From assembly GCA_017577485.1 (NCBI GenBank), contig PKRI01000021.1, positions 1-34,048 of the forward strand: 34,048 nucleotides of DNA. Reading direction: 5' to 3'. The position numbers and the translations under genes are program-made. A model generated the notes under the pieces. The model did no database searches. It was not told the DNA's origin and was given only the letters and a program-made list of their open reading frames with translations. This document shows, one piece after another, positions 8,527 through 16,513 of the stretch. Source of the DNA: Bacillota bacterium (lineage in GTDB: Bacteria > Bacillota > Sulfobacillia > Thermaerobacterales > RSA17). How positions within the stretch are numbered: the stretch's first letter is position 1; each line of letters opens with the position of its first letter.

Positions 8527-8635
8527 GGGTTCGCCGCCGGGGGCGGTGCCCGGCGCCCATGGCCGGGGAGTCACTGCCCGCGCCCGGGGCTACTGACCTG
8601 GGGCCATCCAAACGCCCCGGCCCGGCGGCGAACCC
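8527..8635. repeat. Perfect 15-bp inverted repeat between convergent amt and ABC permease genes
   Basis: GGGTTCGCCGCCGGG at 8527-8541 recurs as its exact reverse complement at 8621-8635, with 79 bases between the arms that contain further GC-rich self-complementary stretches. It lies in the 187-base gap between two convergent genes, so a bidirectional terminator or a transcript-end structure is the simplest role. No T-tract follows either arm. Confidence 0.6.
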
Positions 8636-8654
8636 GCCCCCTCCCTCCGGAGGC

Positions 8655-9467
8655 TCACGACTCCCGCCCTTTGAAGGTCAGCAGCGCCAGCACGAAGGCC
8701 ACCAGGGCCACCGCGGCCACCACCGCCAGGTCGAACCCGAAACTGTGGATGACCAGGGCCTCCCCCATGGGCGTCCCCGCGTACATGACGCCGCGCAGCG
8801 CGTCCACCCCGTACGTCAGCGGGTTCACCCGCATCAGGGCCTCCATCCAGGCCGGTACGCCCCGCAGCGGGAAAAAGGCGCCCGACAGCATCCACATGGG
8901 CATGATGAGGAAGTTCATGATCATCTGGAACGCTTCCATGCTGGGCATGCGGGAGGCCAGCGCCAGGCCCATGCTGGTCAGGGCGAAGGCCATCAGCAGC
9001 ATGACCACCCACAGCCGGAGCAGGTCCGCGATCCCCAGGTCGAGGCCCACCAGCGGCGTCAGGACCAGCAGCAGCGTCGACTGCAGCAGCGCCACGGTGG
9101 ACCCGCCCAGGGCCTTGCCCAGCACGATGGCCGGCCGCGACACCGGCGCCACCAGCACCACCTTGAGAAAGCCGAACTCCCGGTCCCAGATGATCGAGAC
9201 CGACGAGAACAGCGCGGTGAACAGGACGGTCATGCCCAGGATCCCCGGGAACATGAACTGCACGTAGGAGAAGCCCTCGGGCAGCACGGCGGCGCGGAAG
9301 GTGGCGCCGAAGCCCGTTCCCATGACGCCCAGGTAGATGAGGGGCTGGCCCAGGGCACCCGCCAGGCGTGACCGCTCGCTGACGAAGCGGATCAGGTCCC
9401 GCAGCCAGATGACGTAAGCGGCCCGGGCCTCATGCAGCAGGTCGAGGGACTCGCGCCGTTCCATCAC
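8655..9467 (-). CDS. ABC-2 type exporter permease (DrrB type)
   Basis: A 270-residue permease with an N-terminal cytoplasmic stretch, six predicted helices and the conserved ABC-2 region (LGQPLIYLGVMG, FMFPGILGMTVLF, REFGFLKVVLVAPVSR). This matches the DrrB family of daunorubicin/multidrug and lipid exporters. The start ATG at 9467 overlaps the stop of the upstream ATPase gene by four bases, so the two are translationally coupled. The transported compound cannot be told from sequence. Confidence 0.88.
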   Translation of the reverse strand: MMERRESLDLLHEARAAYVIWLRDLIRFVSERSRLAGALGQPLIYLGVMGTGFGATFRAAVLPEGFSYVQFMFPGILGMTVLFTALFSSVSIIWDREFGFLKVVLVAPVSRPAIVLGKALGGSTVALLQSTLLLVLTPLVGLDLGIADLLRLWVVMLLMAFALTSMGLALASRMPSMEAFQMIMNFLIMPMWMLSGAFFPLRGVPAWMEALMRVNPLTYGVDALRGVMYAGTPMGEALVIHSFGFDLAVVAAVALVAFVLALLTFKGRES

Positions 9468-10450
9468 CGCCGAACCCTCCCGTGGAAGCGGGCCGACATG
9501 CGCATGCGGTCGACGGCCGACGCCTCCTCGTCGCGGATGGCCCGCCCGGTCAGCTTGAGGAACACGTCGTCCAGGGTGGGCTGGCGCACCGTCACCGCCT
9601 CCACCAGGCCCGGGAAGGCCGCCACCGCCCGCGGCACGAACTCGGCGCCCGCGTCCCGCTCCACCACCACCTGCCGGGGACCGGTCACCCGGACGTTGTC
9701 CTCGCCGAACCGCCGGCGGAGCCCCTCGGCCAGGGCCTGGGGGTCCGGGGTGACGATGGTGATGACGTCCCCGCCCACGCGGCTCTTCAGGGCTGCGGGG
9801 GTGTCCAGGGCCACGATGCGGCCGTGGTCGATGATGGCGATGCGGTCGCAGTGCTCGGCCTCGTCCAGGTAGTGGGTGGTCATGAAGACGGTGACGCCCT
9901 CCCGCTGCCGCAGGTCGCGGACGTACTCCCAGATGCGGCTGCGGGTCTGGGGGTCGAGCCCGACCGTGGGCTCATCCAGGAACAGGACCCGGGGACTGTG
10001 CAGCAGGCCGCGGGCGATCTCCAGGCGGCGCCGCATGCCGCCGGAGAAGGTGCGGACTTTCGCGCCGCGCCGGTCGGCCAGTTCCACCATCTCCAGCAGT
10101 TCGTCCATGCGCCGCCGGGCCACGTCGCCGGGCACGCCGTAGAGCATGGCGTGGAAGCGCAGGTTCTGCTCGGCCGTGAGGCGGTCGTCCAGGCTGGGAT
10201 CCTGGAACACCATGCCGATGGCGCGGCGCACCTGGTTGGGCTGGCGCACCACGTCGAACCCGGCCAGCCGCGCCGTCCCCGCCGTGGGCAGCAGCAGCGT
10301 GGCCAGGATCTTGATGGTCGTGGACTTGCCCGCCCCGTTGGGACCCAGGAACCCGAAGATCTCGCCTTCGCGGACCTCGAAGCTCACGCCGCGGACGGCC
10401 TCCACCTCGCCGAACCGCTTGACCAAACCGTCCACTTCGATGATGGGCAT
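9464..10450 (-). CDS. ABC exporter ATP-binding protein (DrrA type)
   Basis: A 328-residue ATPase with Walker A GPNGAGKST (about 36-44), signature FSGGM (about 135-139), Walker B VLFLDEP (about 155-161) and the switch histidine in MTTHYLDEAE. The C-terminal 100 residues, including VRQPTLDDVFLKLTG, are typical of the daunorubicin-resistance (DrrA) ATPase family. I place the start at the ATG 10450, after GGGGTGA, where family similarity begins; the frame is open 20 codons further upstream but without family resemblance. With the overlapping permease it forms a two-gene exporter operon. It is a different subfamily from the NatA-like pair at 4726-6893. Confidence 0.88.
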   Translation of the reverse strand: MPIIEVDGLVKRFGEVEAVRGVSFEVREGEIFGFLGPNGAGKSTTIKILATLLLPTAGTARLAGFDVVRQPNQVRRAIGMVFQDPSLDDRLTAEQNLRFHAMLYGVPGDVARRRMDELLEMVELADRRGAKVRTFSGGMRRRLEIARGLLHSPRVLFLDEPTVGLDPQTRSRIWEYVRDLRQREGVTVFMTTHYLDEAEHCDRIAIIDHGRIVALDTPAALKSRVGGDVITIVTPDPQALAEGLRRRFGEDNVRVTGPRQVVVERDAGAEFVPRAVAAFPGLVEAVTVRQPTLDDVFLKLTGRAIRDEEASAVDRMRMSARFHGRVRR

Positions 10451-10879
10451 GGGGTCACCCCGCTGGTATTCCGGGTTGCCGGCCTCGTCGGACCGTCTTC
10501 GTCGCGCCAACGATACGGCGACGATCTTGGGCGTGTCAACGCAGGCGGCAGGCCCGCCGCTTCACCCGTCCGCGGCGCGCCGGGAGTCCCGCCCTGAGTC
10601 CAATATTGGGACTATTTCCGGGCCCGCGGGCCGTTTCCGGAAAAGTAGGGCGAAGAATGGCGCTGAGTGTTTACAGAAAGTACGAAACCGCGGCCGGGTT
10701 TACAGAACTAAGGCCAGGTTTGGCACGACTTAGCCCCGGCGACCCCGAACGGCCTCCACCAGGTCCAAAACCCGACTTACCCTGCCTTTCTCTCCCCGGC
10801 CCCCGGGCCGGGAACCCTCACCGCCGAACCCGCGTCCCAACAGCCGGGCGCGGATCAACAGAGCGGCAGGTGAAGACGC
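10451..10879. other. Divergent intergenic region with a near-palindrome and a direct repeat
   Basis: I see no gene in these 429 bases between the divergent DrrA-like ATPase and the DUF3221-like gene. It holds the palindrome CCAATATTGG (10600-10609), extended to AGT...ACT apart from one inserted G. It also has a 10-base direct repeat GTTTACAGAA at 10669-10678 and 10698-10707, 29 bases apart. The A/T content of 10595-10730 is clearly above that of the neighbouring genes, as expected for promoters and operators. No confident -35/-10 pair was found in either direction. Confidence 0.45.
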
Positions 10880-11245
10880 ATGGGCACCGGCAAGAGGCGC
10901 TGGCTCTTCATCCTTCTCATCGCGGCCATCGCGGCCCTGGCCGCGTTCTTCCTGACCGGCCGAGAGGGTCCTCCCTCCCGCCCCGCCGACATTGAAGGCC
11001 GCATCGCCGCGGTGGAAGAACAGGGCCGCGTCCTGCTGGTCCACACCGCCCGGAGTCCCGAGCCGGACTTCCGCGTGCGCATCACCACCCGCACGAAGGT
11101 CTTCCAGCGGCAGGACGGCGGCATCGTCCGGGCCGAGACCTGGTCCCCGGCGGCCGGTCAACAGGTGCGGATCTGGGTGGACGGGCCCGTCCTGGACTCC
11201 TTCCCGGCCCAGGCCGCGGCCGGGACCATCCTGGTGCTGGATTAG
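10880..11245 (+). CDS. Small membrane-anchored DUF3221-like protein
   Basis: A 121-residue protein with a basic start, one hydrophobic helix at about residues 7-25 (uncleaved anchor or signal peptide) and a beta-rich extracytoplasmic domain. The domain begins IEGRIAAVEEQGRVLLV and ends GPVLDSFPAQAAAGTILVL. The closing motif with [SF][YF]PAQ is characteristic of the DUF3221/YobA-like OB-fold domain found in Bacillota. Function of that family is unknown. The ATG follows GCAGGTGAAG. It is a single-gene unit, convergent with the MFS remnant downstream. The family call is moderate because the domain is short. Confidence 0.65.
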   Translation: MGTGKRRWLFILLIAAIAALAAFFLTGREGPPSRPADIEGRIAAVEEQGRVLLVHTARSPEPDFRVRITTRTKVFQRQDGGIVRAETWSPAAGQQVRIWVDGPVLDSFPAQAAAGTILVLD

Positions 11246-11327
11246 GACCCGCACGCCCGCCCCGCCGGGCGCAAAGGCGACGGCCCGCACAGCAAGCCGC
11301 CGCCCTCGCGCCCGTACCGGCTGCCCG

Positions 11328-12209
11328 TCAGTCCTCCGTCGAGGGCGTCCCTTCATGGCCCGCGGCGGGGACGGTGCCCGCAGGCCGCTCCGAACCCCGG
11401 CGCAAGAACAGGGCCAGCACCAGGGCCAGCAGGCTGGCGATGAAACCCACCAGGAACATGTGTTCAAAGGCCGGCTCCATGGTGGTCTTGAGCACCTGCC
11501 GAACCGCCGTGTCCAGCTGCCCGTACAGGTCGGCAGGCAGGACCGCGGCCAACTGGTCCAGCCACGAGGTGTCCAGGGAGGAACCCGCACTTGCCGCGGA
11601 GGAGGCCTCCATCTGCTCCCGCAAGTTCATCAGCGGGCCGGCCATGTCCGGATGCTGGCTCAGGTAGGACTGCATGACGCCGCCCAGGGCGCCGCCCAGG
11701 GCGGCCGGCAGGTCCCGGCTGGCGGACGCCATGAACACCGCCATGATCGACGGCCCCAGGGTGGTGCCGATGGACCGGTGCAGGCTCAGGACCGACACGG
11801 CCGATCCCGTCCGGGCCGGGTCCACCTGATCCAGCACCAGGTGGTTCAGCGGCGCCCCCAGCACGATGCCCAGGCCGAAACCTGCCACCAGCAGCGCGAT
11901 GATCAGCGTCACCAGGCTGTCGACCCACGTCACCAGCAGCAGGGCGCCGGCGGCGAAGGCCACCAGAGCCAGGGCGATGGTCGACCGGGCACCGCGGCGG
12001 TCCACCAGCATGCCGCCCAGCGGTGCTCCCACCGCCGACGCCAGGGCCAGCGGGGTCACCACGTAACCCGAGGCTCCCTTGCCTAGGCCCAGCACCAGCT
12101 CGGCGAAGGCCGGCACAAAGACCACGCTCATCAGCAGGATGCCGCTGAAGAAGCTCACCCCGTAAGCCAGCACCAGCTGCCGGTTGCGGAAGAAGGCCGG
12201 CTCGATCGC
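11328..12209 (-). pseudogene. 5'-truncated MFS drug efflux transporter (DHA2/EmrB-like), C-terminal half only
   Basis: The frame immediately after the phzF stop codon (TAA at 12212-12210) continues as AIEPAFFRNRQL and then GVSFFSGILLMSVVF. In DHA2/EmrB-type transporters of 14 helices, a segment like PLF+NR lies near the middle of the protein. What follows is a typical second half: a Major Facilitator motif GGMLVDRRGAR, then LGIVLGAPLN, a large extracytoplasmic loop (about residues 190-255 of the remnant) and a last helix. The first half, including the start codon, is absent. The first possible start is a GTG at 12173 without a ribosome-binding site. The tail is intact to a stop at 11328. The junction suggests a deletion that fused the MFS remainder to the end of phzF. 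I treat it as a pseudogene; translation of a half-transporter by readthrough or reinitiation is possible but unsupported. Confidence 0.75.
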
Positions 12210-13067
12210 TTAGGGCAGCCGAAACACACCCTCGCCCAGGATCACCACGCGGCCGCCGGCCTTGATGCGGCCGCCGGGCAGGACGTCCACGTAAAGCAGG
12301 CTGGGCCGCCCCATCTCGACGCCCTGCTCGTAGGCGAAGGCTCCCTGGGGCAGCCGTCCTCGCCGCTGGAGCCACAGCACCACCGGCGCCACGGCGGAGC
12401 CGGTGGCGGGGTCTTCCACCACCCCGGCGGAAGGGGCGAACATGCGGGCCCGCCCGATGACGGGCCGGGCGGACCCGTCCCCCTCCCGCGACGCGAACAC
12501 CACGGTCCCCACGAAGCCCGACTCCCGGCTCAGCCGGTCCAGGCCGGGCAGGTCCGGCTGAAGGGCCGCCAGGGCGTCCACGGCCTCGGCCCCCACCACC
12601 ATGTGGGTAACCCCCGCCTCGATCACCTCGGCATCCCGCACCGGAACGCCCAGCAAAGCCGAGACCCGTTCCGCCGGCACCGTGGTCACCAGGCGGGGCT
12701 GCGGCGCCTCCATCACCACCAGGTCGCCGTCCAGGTCCAGAGCGGTGAGACCGCTGGCGCTCTCCTGCACCAGCCGGGACCCGGACAGGCGGCCCGCGGC
12801 CACCAGGGCCGCCGCCGTCCCCAGGGTGGGGTGGCCGGCGAAGGGCAGTTCCCGGACGGGGGTGAAGATCCGCACCCGGTAGTCCGCACCGGGACGGGTG
12901 GGCGGCAGCACGAAGGTGGTCTCCGACTGGTTGGTCTCGCGGGCCAGGGCCTGCATTTCCTCGTCGGAGAGCCCCTCGGCGTCGAAGACGACGCACAGCC
13001 CGTTGCCCCCGAAAGGCCGGTCGGTGAAGACGTCCACCCAGAGGAAGGGATAGCTGCGCACGGTCAC
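12210..13067 (-). CDS. PhzF family isomerase-like protein
   Basis: A 285-residue protein of the PhzF/diaminopimelate epimerase-like fold. Conserved family features are VDVFTDRPFGGNGLCVV at the start, NQSETTFVLPP with the catalytic glutamate (Glu49), FAGHPTLG, and VVEDPATGSAVAP near residue 215. PhzF proper acts in phenazine synthesis, but most family members lie outside any phenazine cluster and have unknown substrates; no other phenazine genes are here. The GTG start overlaps the stop of the upstream M20 peptidase by four bases (GTGA), so the pair is coupled. The stop codon is directly abutted by the MFS remnant in the same frame. Confidence 0.9.
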   Translation of the reverse strand: MTVRSYPFLWVDVFTDRPFGGNGLCVVFDAEGLSDEEMQALARETNQSETTFVLPPTRPGADYRVRIFTPVRELPFAGHPTLGTAAALVAAGRLSGSRLVQESASGLTALDLDGDLVVMEAPQPRLVTTVPAERVSALLGVPVRDAEVIEAGVTHMVVGAEAVDALAALQPDLPGLDRLSRESGFVGTVVFASREGDGSARPVIGRARMFAPSAGVVEDPATGSAVAPVVLWLQRRGRLPQGAFAYEQGVEMGRPSLLYVDVLPGGRIKAGGRVVILGEGVFRLP

Positions 13068-14407
13068 CGCCCCACCCGCTGCAGCGCCGTGTAGATGGCG
13101 TCGGCCCCGAACTGCACCGCTTCTACCGGGATCCGCTCGTCGGCGGCGTGGACCGTGCTGAGGAAGGCCAGGTCCGGCGGCAGCGTCATGGGCGTGAAGC
13201 CGTATGTCTGGATGCCGATCTCCGCGAAGTGCCGGGCGTCGGTGGCGGCGGGCAGCACCATGGGCACCGGGATGCCCTCGGGATCCGCCTCCCGCAGCAC
13301 CTGCGCCAGGGTGTCGAACAGGCCCATGTCGGCGGGACCCGGCCCGGGCTCGTGGCGCTCCACCTCCACCTCAAAGGTGTCGCCCAGCAGCGCCCGCATC
13401 TCGGCGATCAGGTCGCCGGGCGTAAAGCCGGGCAGCAGCCGCCCGTCGCAGGACAGGGTTACCTCGGCGGGGATGACGTTGATCTTGTCGCCGCCGCTGA
13501 CCATGGTGGGGCTCACGGTGTTGTGCAGCGCCCCCTTGAAGAAGGGGCCCCAGTGGGCCAGCGCCGCTGCGGCGGTGTCGGAGTGCTCGGGATCCATCAG
13601 GTCCCGGAGGAGCCGGCCCAGGTCCTCGTCCACGTGGGCGGCCATGGTCTCCAGCATCTGCCGGACCGGCGGCAGCACGTGCAGGGGCAGCCGCCGGGCG
13701 TCCAGGGTCGACAGCGCCGCGCCCAGCCTGGCCATGGCGCCCCCCCGCACCCCGAAGGCGGCGTGGCCGGCGGGACCCCGGAAGGTCAGCCGCATCCAGC
13801 AGATGGCCTTCTCGCCCACCTGGATGGGGTAGAACCGGCGTCCCCCCAGGTGCAGGGTGAAGCCGCCGAACTCTCCCAGGGCGTAACGGACCCCTTGGAA
13901 CAGGTGGGCGTGTTCCTTCACCAGGTAGGCGGCGCCCCAGTCCCCGCCCCCCTCTTCATCGCTGACCAGCGCCAGGATCACGTCGGCCGGCGGGCGGCGT
14001 CCCTCCCGGGCCTCGGCCGCCAGTCGCAGGAAGGCGGCCAGCATCATGGCCACTCCGCCCTTCATGTCCAGGGCGCCGCGGCCCCAGATGAAGCCGTCGG
14101 CCTCCTCGCCGGCGAAGGGGTCCCGGGACCACTGCTGCCCGGTGACGGGCACCACGTCCACGTGCCCGTAAACCAGGATCGGCGGCGCCTCGCCCCTCCC
14201 CTCCAGGCGGGCCACCAGGTTGGGGCGCCCAGGGTCCCTGGCCAGGATCAGGCTGTCGACGCCCGCGGCCGCCAGCAGGTCCCGGGCGAAGGCGATGCAC
14301 TCGGCCTCGTTGCCGGGCGGGTTGACGGTGTTGAAGCGGATCAGCCGCTGGAGCAGTTCGGCGGGCCGGTGGTACAGGGTCGGGTCCGCAGCAGGAGCGG
14401 GGGACAT
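13064..14407 (-). CDS. M20 family metallopeptidase (ArgE/DapE/carboxypeptidase G2-like)
   Basis: A 447-residue M20 dizinc hydrolase. Metal and catalytic motifs are YGHVDVVP (His82, Asp84), GRGALDMKGG (Asp114) and SDEEGGG (Glu151-Glu152); a dimerisation domain follows in the middle, with the last zinc-binding histidine region near HAADERIP at the C-terminus. Such enzymes remove acyl or amino-acid groups from small peptides or N-acyl amino acids in the cytoplasm; the exact substrate is not readable. The ATG at 14407 follows GGAAGGTGA. A longer upstream open frame is arginine/proline-rich, lies in repeat DNA and is unlikely to be translated. It is coupled to phzF. Confidence 0.9.
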   Translation of the reverse strand: MSPAPAADPTLYHRPAELLQRLIRFNTVNPPGNEAECIAFARDLLAAAGVDSLILARDPGRPNLVARLEGRGEAPPILVYGHVDVVPVTGQQWSRDPFAGEEADGFIWGRGALDMKGGVAMMLAAFLRLAAEAREGRRPPADVILALVSDEEGGGDWGAAYLVKEHAHLFQGVRYALGEFGGFTLHLGGRRFYPIQVGEKAICWMRLTFRGPAGHAAFGVRGGAMARLGAALSTLDARRLPLHVLPPVRQMLETMAAHVDEDLGRLLRDLMDPEHSDTAAAALAHWGPFFKGALHNTVSPTMVSGGDKINVIPAEVTLSCDGRLLPGFTPGDLIAEMRALLGDTFEVEVERHEPGPGPADMGLFDTLAQVLREADPEGIPVPMVLPAATDARHFAEIGIQTYGFTPMTLPPDLAFLSTVHAADERIPVEAVQFGADAIYTALQRVGR

Positions 14408-14502
14408 GGCTTCACCTTCCCAGGGGTGTGAGACTGCGATGGTGACCGTGCGGCAGGCCACGGCGGCCGCGCCGCCGCCGGTCCGCCGCGGTCGTGCGCG
14501 CG

Positions 14503-14554
14503 GGTCGGGCGCGCAGGTCGGGCGCGCAGGTCGGGCGCGCGGGTCCGGCGCGGG
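14503..14554. repeat. 13-bp tandem repeat upstream of the M20 peptidase
   Basis: The unit GGTCGGGCGCGCA starts at 14503 and 14516, recurs with one change at 14529, and appears in a degenerate fourth copy at 14542. It lies within the 227-base gap (14408-14634) between the M20 peptidase start and the end of the upstream lipoprotein gene. No other gene or clear promoter is visible in that gap. Confidence 0.75.
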
Positions 14555-14634
14555 CGCCCTCCCCTGGCCGGCACATTCGCCGCCGGCCGGACCAACCCTC
14601 CGGGAACCGCCGTCGAGCCGAAGCCCGCCGCGCC

Positions 14635-15216
14635 TCAACCCTCGAGGAAGCGCAGGGTTTCAGCCAGGGCCCGCACGTGGCCCTCATCCGCCCACAGGAT
14701 GAAGTAGCAGTAGGTATCCTCGCCGATGCGCCGCGGCGCGGGGTACGGCAGGACCAGGGCGGCCTGGCGGTTCATCTCCACCGGCTGGTCGGAGCCCGGC
14801 AGAATGAGCCGCCCCTCCTGCCCGGCAGCCGTGAACGTTTCAATGAGGAAGTCCCGTCCATAAGGGTTGAGCCGGTGGCCGGCCTCTTCCTCGGCCACCT
14901 CGCCGGCCGTGCGGCCGCAGGCGCTGACCGCGCCCACCTGGACGAAGCCGTCCGGACCGGCCAGCCGTTCGTCGTAGGCGGGGTCGCGTTCCCAGCCCGC
15001 CGGGTGGCGGAAACTCACGCCGTACGCGGTACTGGTGTAGACGGTCCAGCCCGCCGCAGCGCCGCCGGCGCCCGAATCCGGACCAGGGGCCGGTTCGGGT
15101 TCCTGCGCCTGCGGGGGGCTCGCCGCGCACGCCACCATCGCAAAGGTGACCAGGGCCACCAGGCCGGCTGCCATCCATCCGCCCCTGCCGGTGGGACCGG
15201 CAACGCCGGACCTCAT
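14635..15216 (-). CDS. Putative lipoprotein with a PsbP-like domain
   Basis: A 193-residue exported protein. The N-terminus has a basic/glycine region, a hydrophobic stretch and a lipobox-like MVAC with the candidate lipidated cysteine at residue 30. A Pro/Ala/Gly/Glu-rich linker follows to about residue 55. The mature domain opens with AYGVSFRHPAGWERDP, a pattern seen in PsbP-like and related domains of Gram-positive lipoproteins, and ends ALAETLRFLEG. The ATG follows AAGGGAG by eight bases. I cannot name a function. The lipobox is not ideal (Met at -3), so a simple secreted form is possible. Confidence 0.72.
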   Translation of the reverse strand: MRSGVAGPTGRGGWMAAGLVALVTFAMVACAASPPQAQEPEPAPGPDSGAGGAAAGWTVYTSTAYGVSFRHPAGWERDPAYDERLAGPDGFVQVGAVSACGRTAGEVAEEEAGHRLNPYGRDFLIETFTAAGQEGRLILPGSDQPVEMNRQAALVLPYPAPRRIGEDTYCYFILWADEGHVRALAETLRFLEG

Positions 15217-15268
15217 CCCCGCGCTCCCTTCGGAAGAAACCGCCTTCAGGTTCCTTCAGGTTCCGAGC

Positions 15269-16000
15269 CTAGCCCCGCAGCCTCGCGGCCAGCTCCTGCC
15301 GCAGTGAGGAGGACAGCCAGGGGCAGTCCACCAGTTCCGCCAGTTCGGCGCGCCCCGTGCGGCCGTGGATGACGTCGTTGGCGGCCAGGACGGTCCAGCG
15401 CGGGCAGGGGCGGTCCACCAGGCGGAGAACCTGGCCCGCTTCCACCCACCCCTCCTGCAGGACCCTCAGGTACCAGCCGCCGCGGCCGCTGGCCGACACC
15501 AGCCGGACCATGTCGCGGACGCCGGTGTGCAGGGCCAGTTTCCAGCACGGGACGCGGGGCTGGCTGACCTGCACCCGGGCGCCGCCGATCTCGTAGACGT
15601 CGCCCAGGCAGACGTCGGCCTCCCACTGGCCGGCCACGGTGAAGTTCTCGCCGAAGGAGCCGGGCCCAAGGCTCGCCAGCCCGTGAGCCTCCGCCCAGTA
15701 ACGGTAGCCCGCCTCGGCGTACACCAGCACCGCCTTGTCGGGACCGCCGTGGTTCTCCAGATCGGCCTGGGCGTCGCCGTCCAGGTTGGCCGGCCCCAGC
15801 CAGACCGGTCCTTCCACCGGCGCCTTGGCGATGGCCGACCGCCAGATGCGGCCCATGCCGTCGTCGGGGTACAGGCGGGGCCTTCCCACCTGGATGCTCA
15901 GCACGCGGGCCTGGTGGCCACGGTCTGTCCCGGGCTCCGGCGCGGCGTCGCCGGCTGGTTCCCGACGGCCGTTCCCTGCAGTGTCGGTCCGGTCCATCAT
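15269..16000 (-). CDS. MOSC domain protein (YiiM-like)
   Basis: A 243-residue protein. After a disordered, charged N-terminus of about 30 residues comes a MOSC beta-barrel domain with LENHGGPDKAVLVY, GSFGENFTV and the conserved cysteine in QPRVPCWKL (Cys152). A C-terminal helical extension resembles YiiM. MOSC proteins bind molybdenum cofactor sulfur or reduce N-hydroxylated compounds (YiiM with 6-hydroxylaminopurine), so a role in detoxification or molybdopterin chemistry is likely but unspecified. Start choice is uncertain: ATGs at 16000 and 15997, and a TTG at 16018. A TGGTAAACT sequence just upstream resembles an extended -10 box and would give a nearly leaderless transcript. Confidence 0.87.
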   Translation of the reverse strand: MMDRTDTAGNGRREPAGDAAPEPGTDRGHQARVLSIQVGRPRLYPDDGMGRIWRSAIAKAPVEGPVWLGPANLDGDAQADLENHGGPDKAVLVYAEAGYRYWAEAHGLASLGPGSFGENFTVAGQWEADVCLGDVYEIGGARVQVSQPRVPCWKLALHTGVRDMVRLVSASGRGGWYLRVLQEGWVEAGQVLRLVDRPCPRWTVLAANDVIHGRTGRAELAELVDCPWLSSSLRQELAARLRG

Positions 16001-16096
16001 CGCACCCGAGTTTACCAAACCCTGCGTTCGTTATCAGGTCCCCGGAATCAGCCCCGGGAGGTCCCGATCGGAACCGCACCCCGCCCACCATTCGCG

Positions 16097-16375
16097 CTAC
16101 CCCGCTGCCCCGGCGCTCCGCCCGGCAGGCGGCAGGGTGCCGGCCTCGGCCCAACCCCAGAGGGGTAGGGTGAGGCTCAGCCACCGTATGAGGTCACCCT
16201 CCAGGTACAAGCGGAGGCGCAGGCAGTCGCCGGTCCTGTACCCCCAGTGGGAGGGCAGGCGCAGGTGTTCCGCCGGCGCCTCTCGCAGCACCTCTTCCCA
16301 CGCCAGGTAGTCCCGCCCGTTGACCAGGGCGCGCTCAGGGCCCGCGGGCCGATGCCGCTCCAAAGGGGACGTCAC
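16097..16375 (-). CDS. Small protein of unknown function, divergent from the UroD-family gene
   Basis: I do not recognise this protein. The frame encodes about 92 residues from a GTG at 16375, with a core containing LVNGRDYLAWEEVL, LRLPSHWGYRTGD and LYLEGDLIRWLSLTLPLWG. The core reads as genuine protein: balanced acidic, basic and aromatic residues, four tryptophans and regular hydrophobic spacing, unlike the Arg/Gly/Pro-rich translations of shadow frames nearby. The last 20 residues are Gly/Ala/Pro-rich. The ribosome-binding site is weak and the true start may differ. It ends about 100 bases before the MOSC gene start on the same strand and could share its transcript. The frame continues open upstream across the UroD gene, but that part is antisense shadow. 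Confidence 0.5.
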   Translation of the reverse strand: MTSPLERHRPAGPERALVNGRDYLAWEEVLREAPAEHLRLPSHWGYRTGDCLRLRLYLEGDLIRWLSLTLPLWGWAEAGTLPPAGRSAGAAG

Positions 16376-16513
16376 CCCAAAGGATGCCGGGGTACGCCCG
16401 AGAATGCCTGTGGGTGGGGTAAACTTCGATGAGCCGGGCGCCGAGGCTGGAGCAAGCCGGGATGACGCCCGCAGGCGCCCGGCCGGGCCCTGGGAAGCAG
16501 GAGGAGATGCGCG

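Noticed and set aside
12210..13067. Phenazine biosynthesis cluster
   Set aside because: PhzF-like proteins are widespread without phenazines, and no other phz gene is present.
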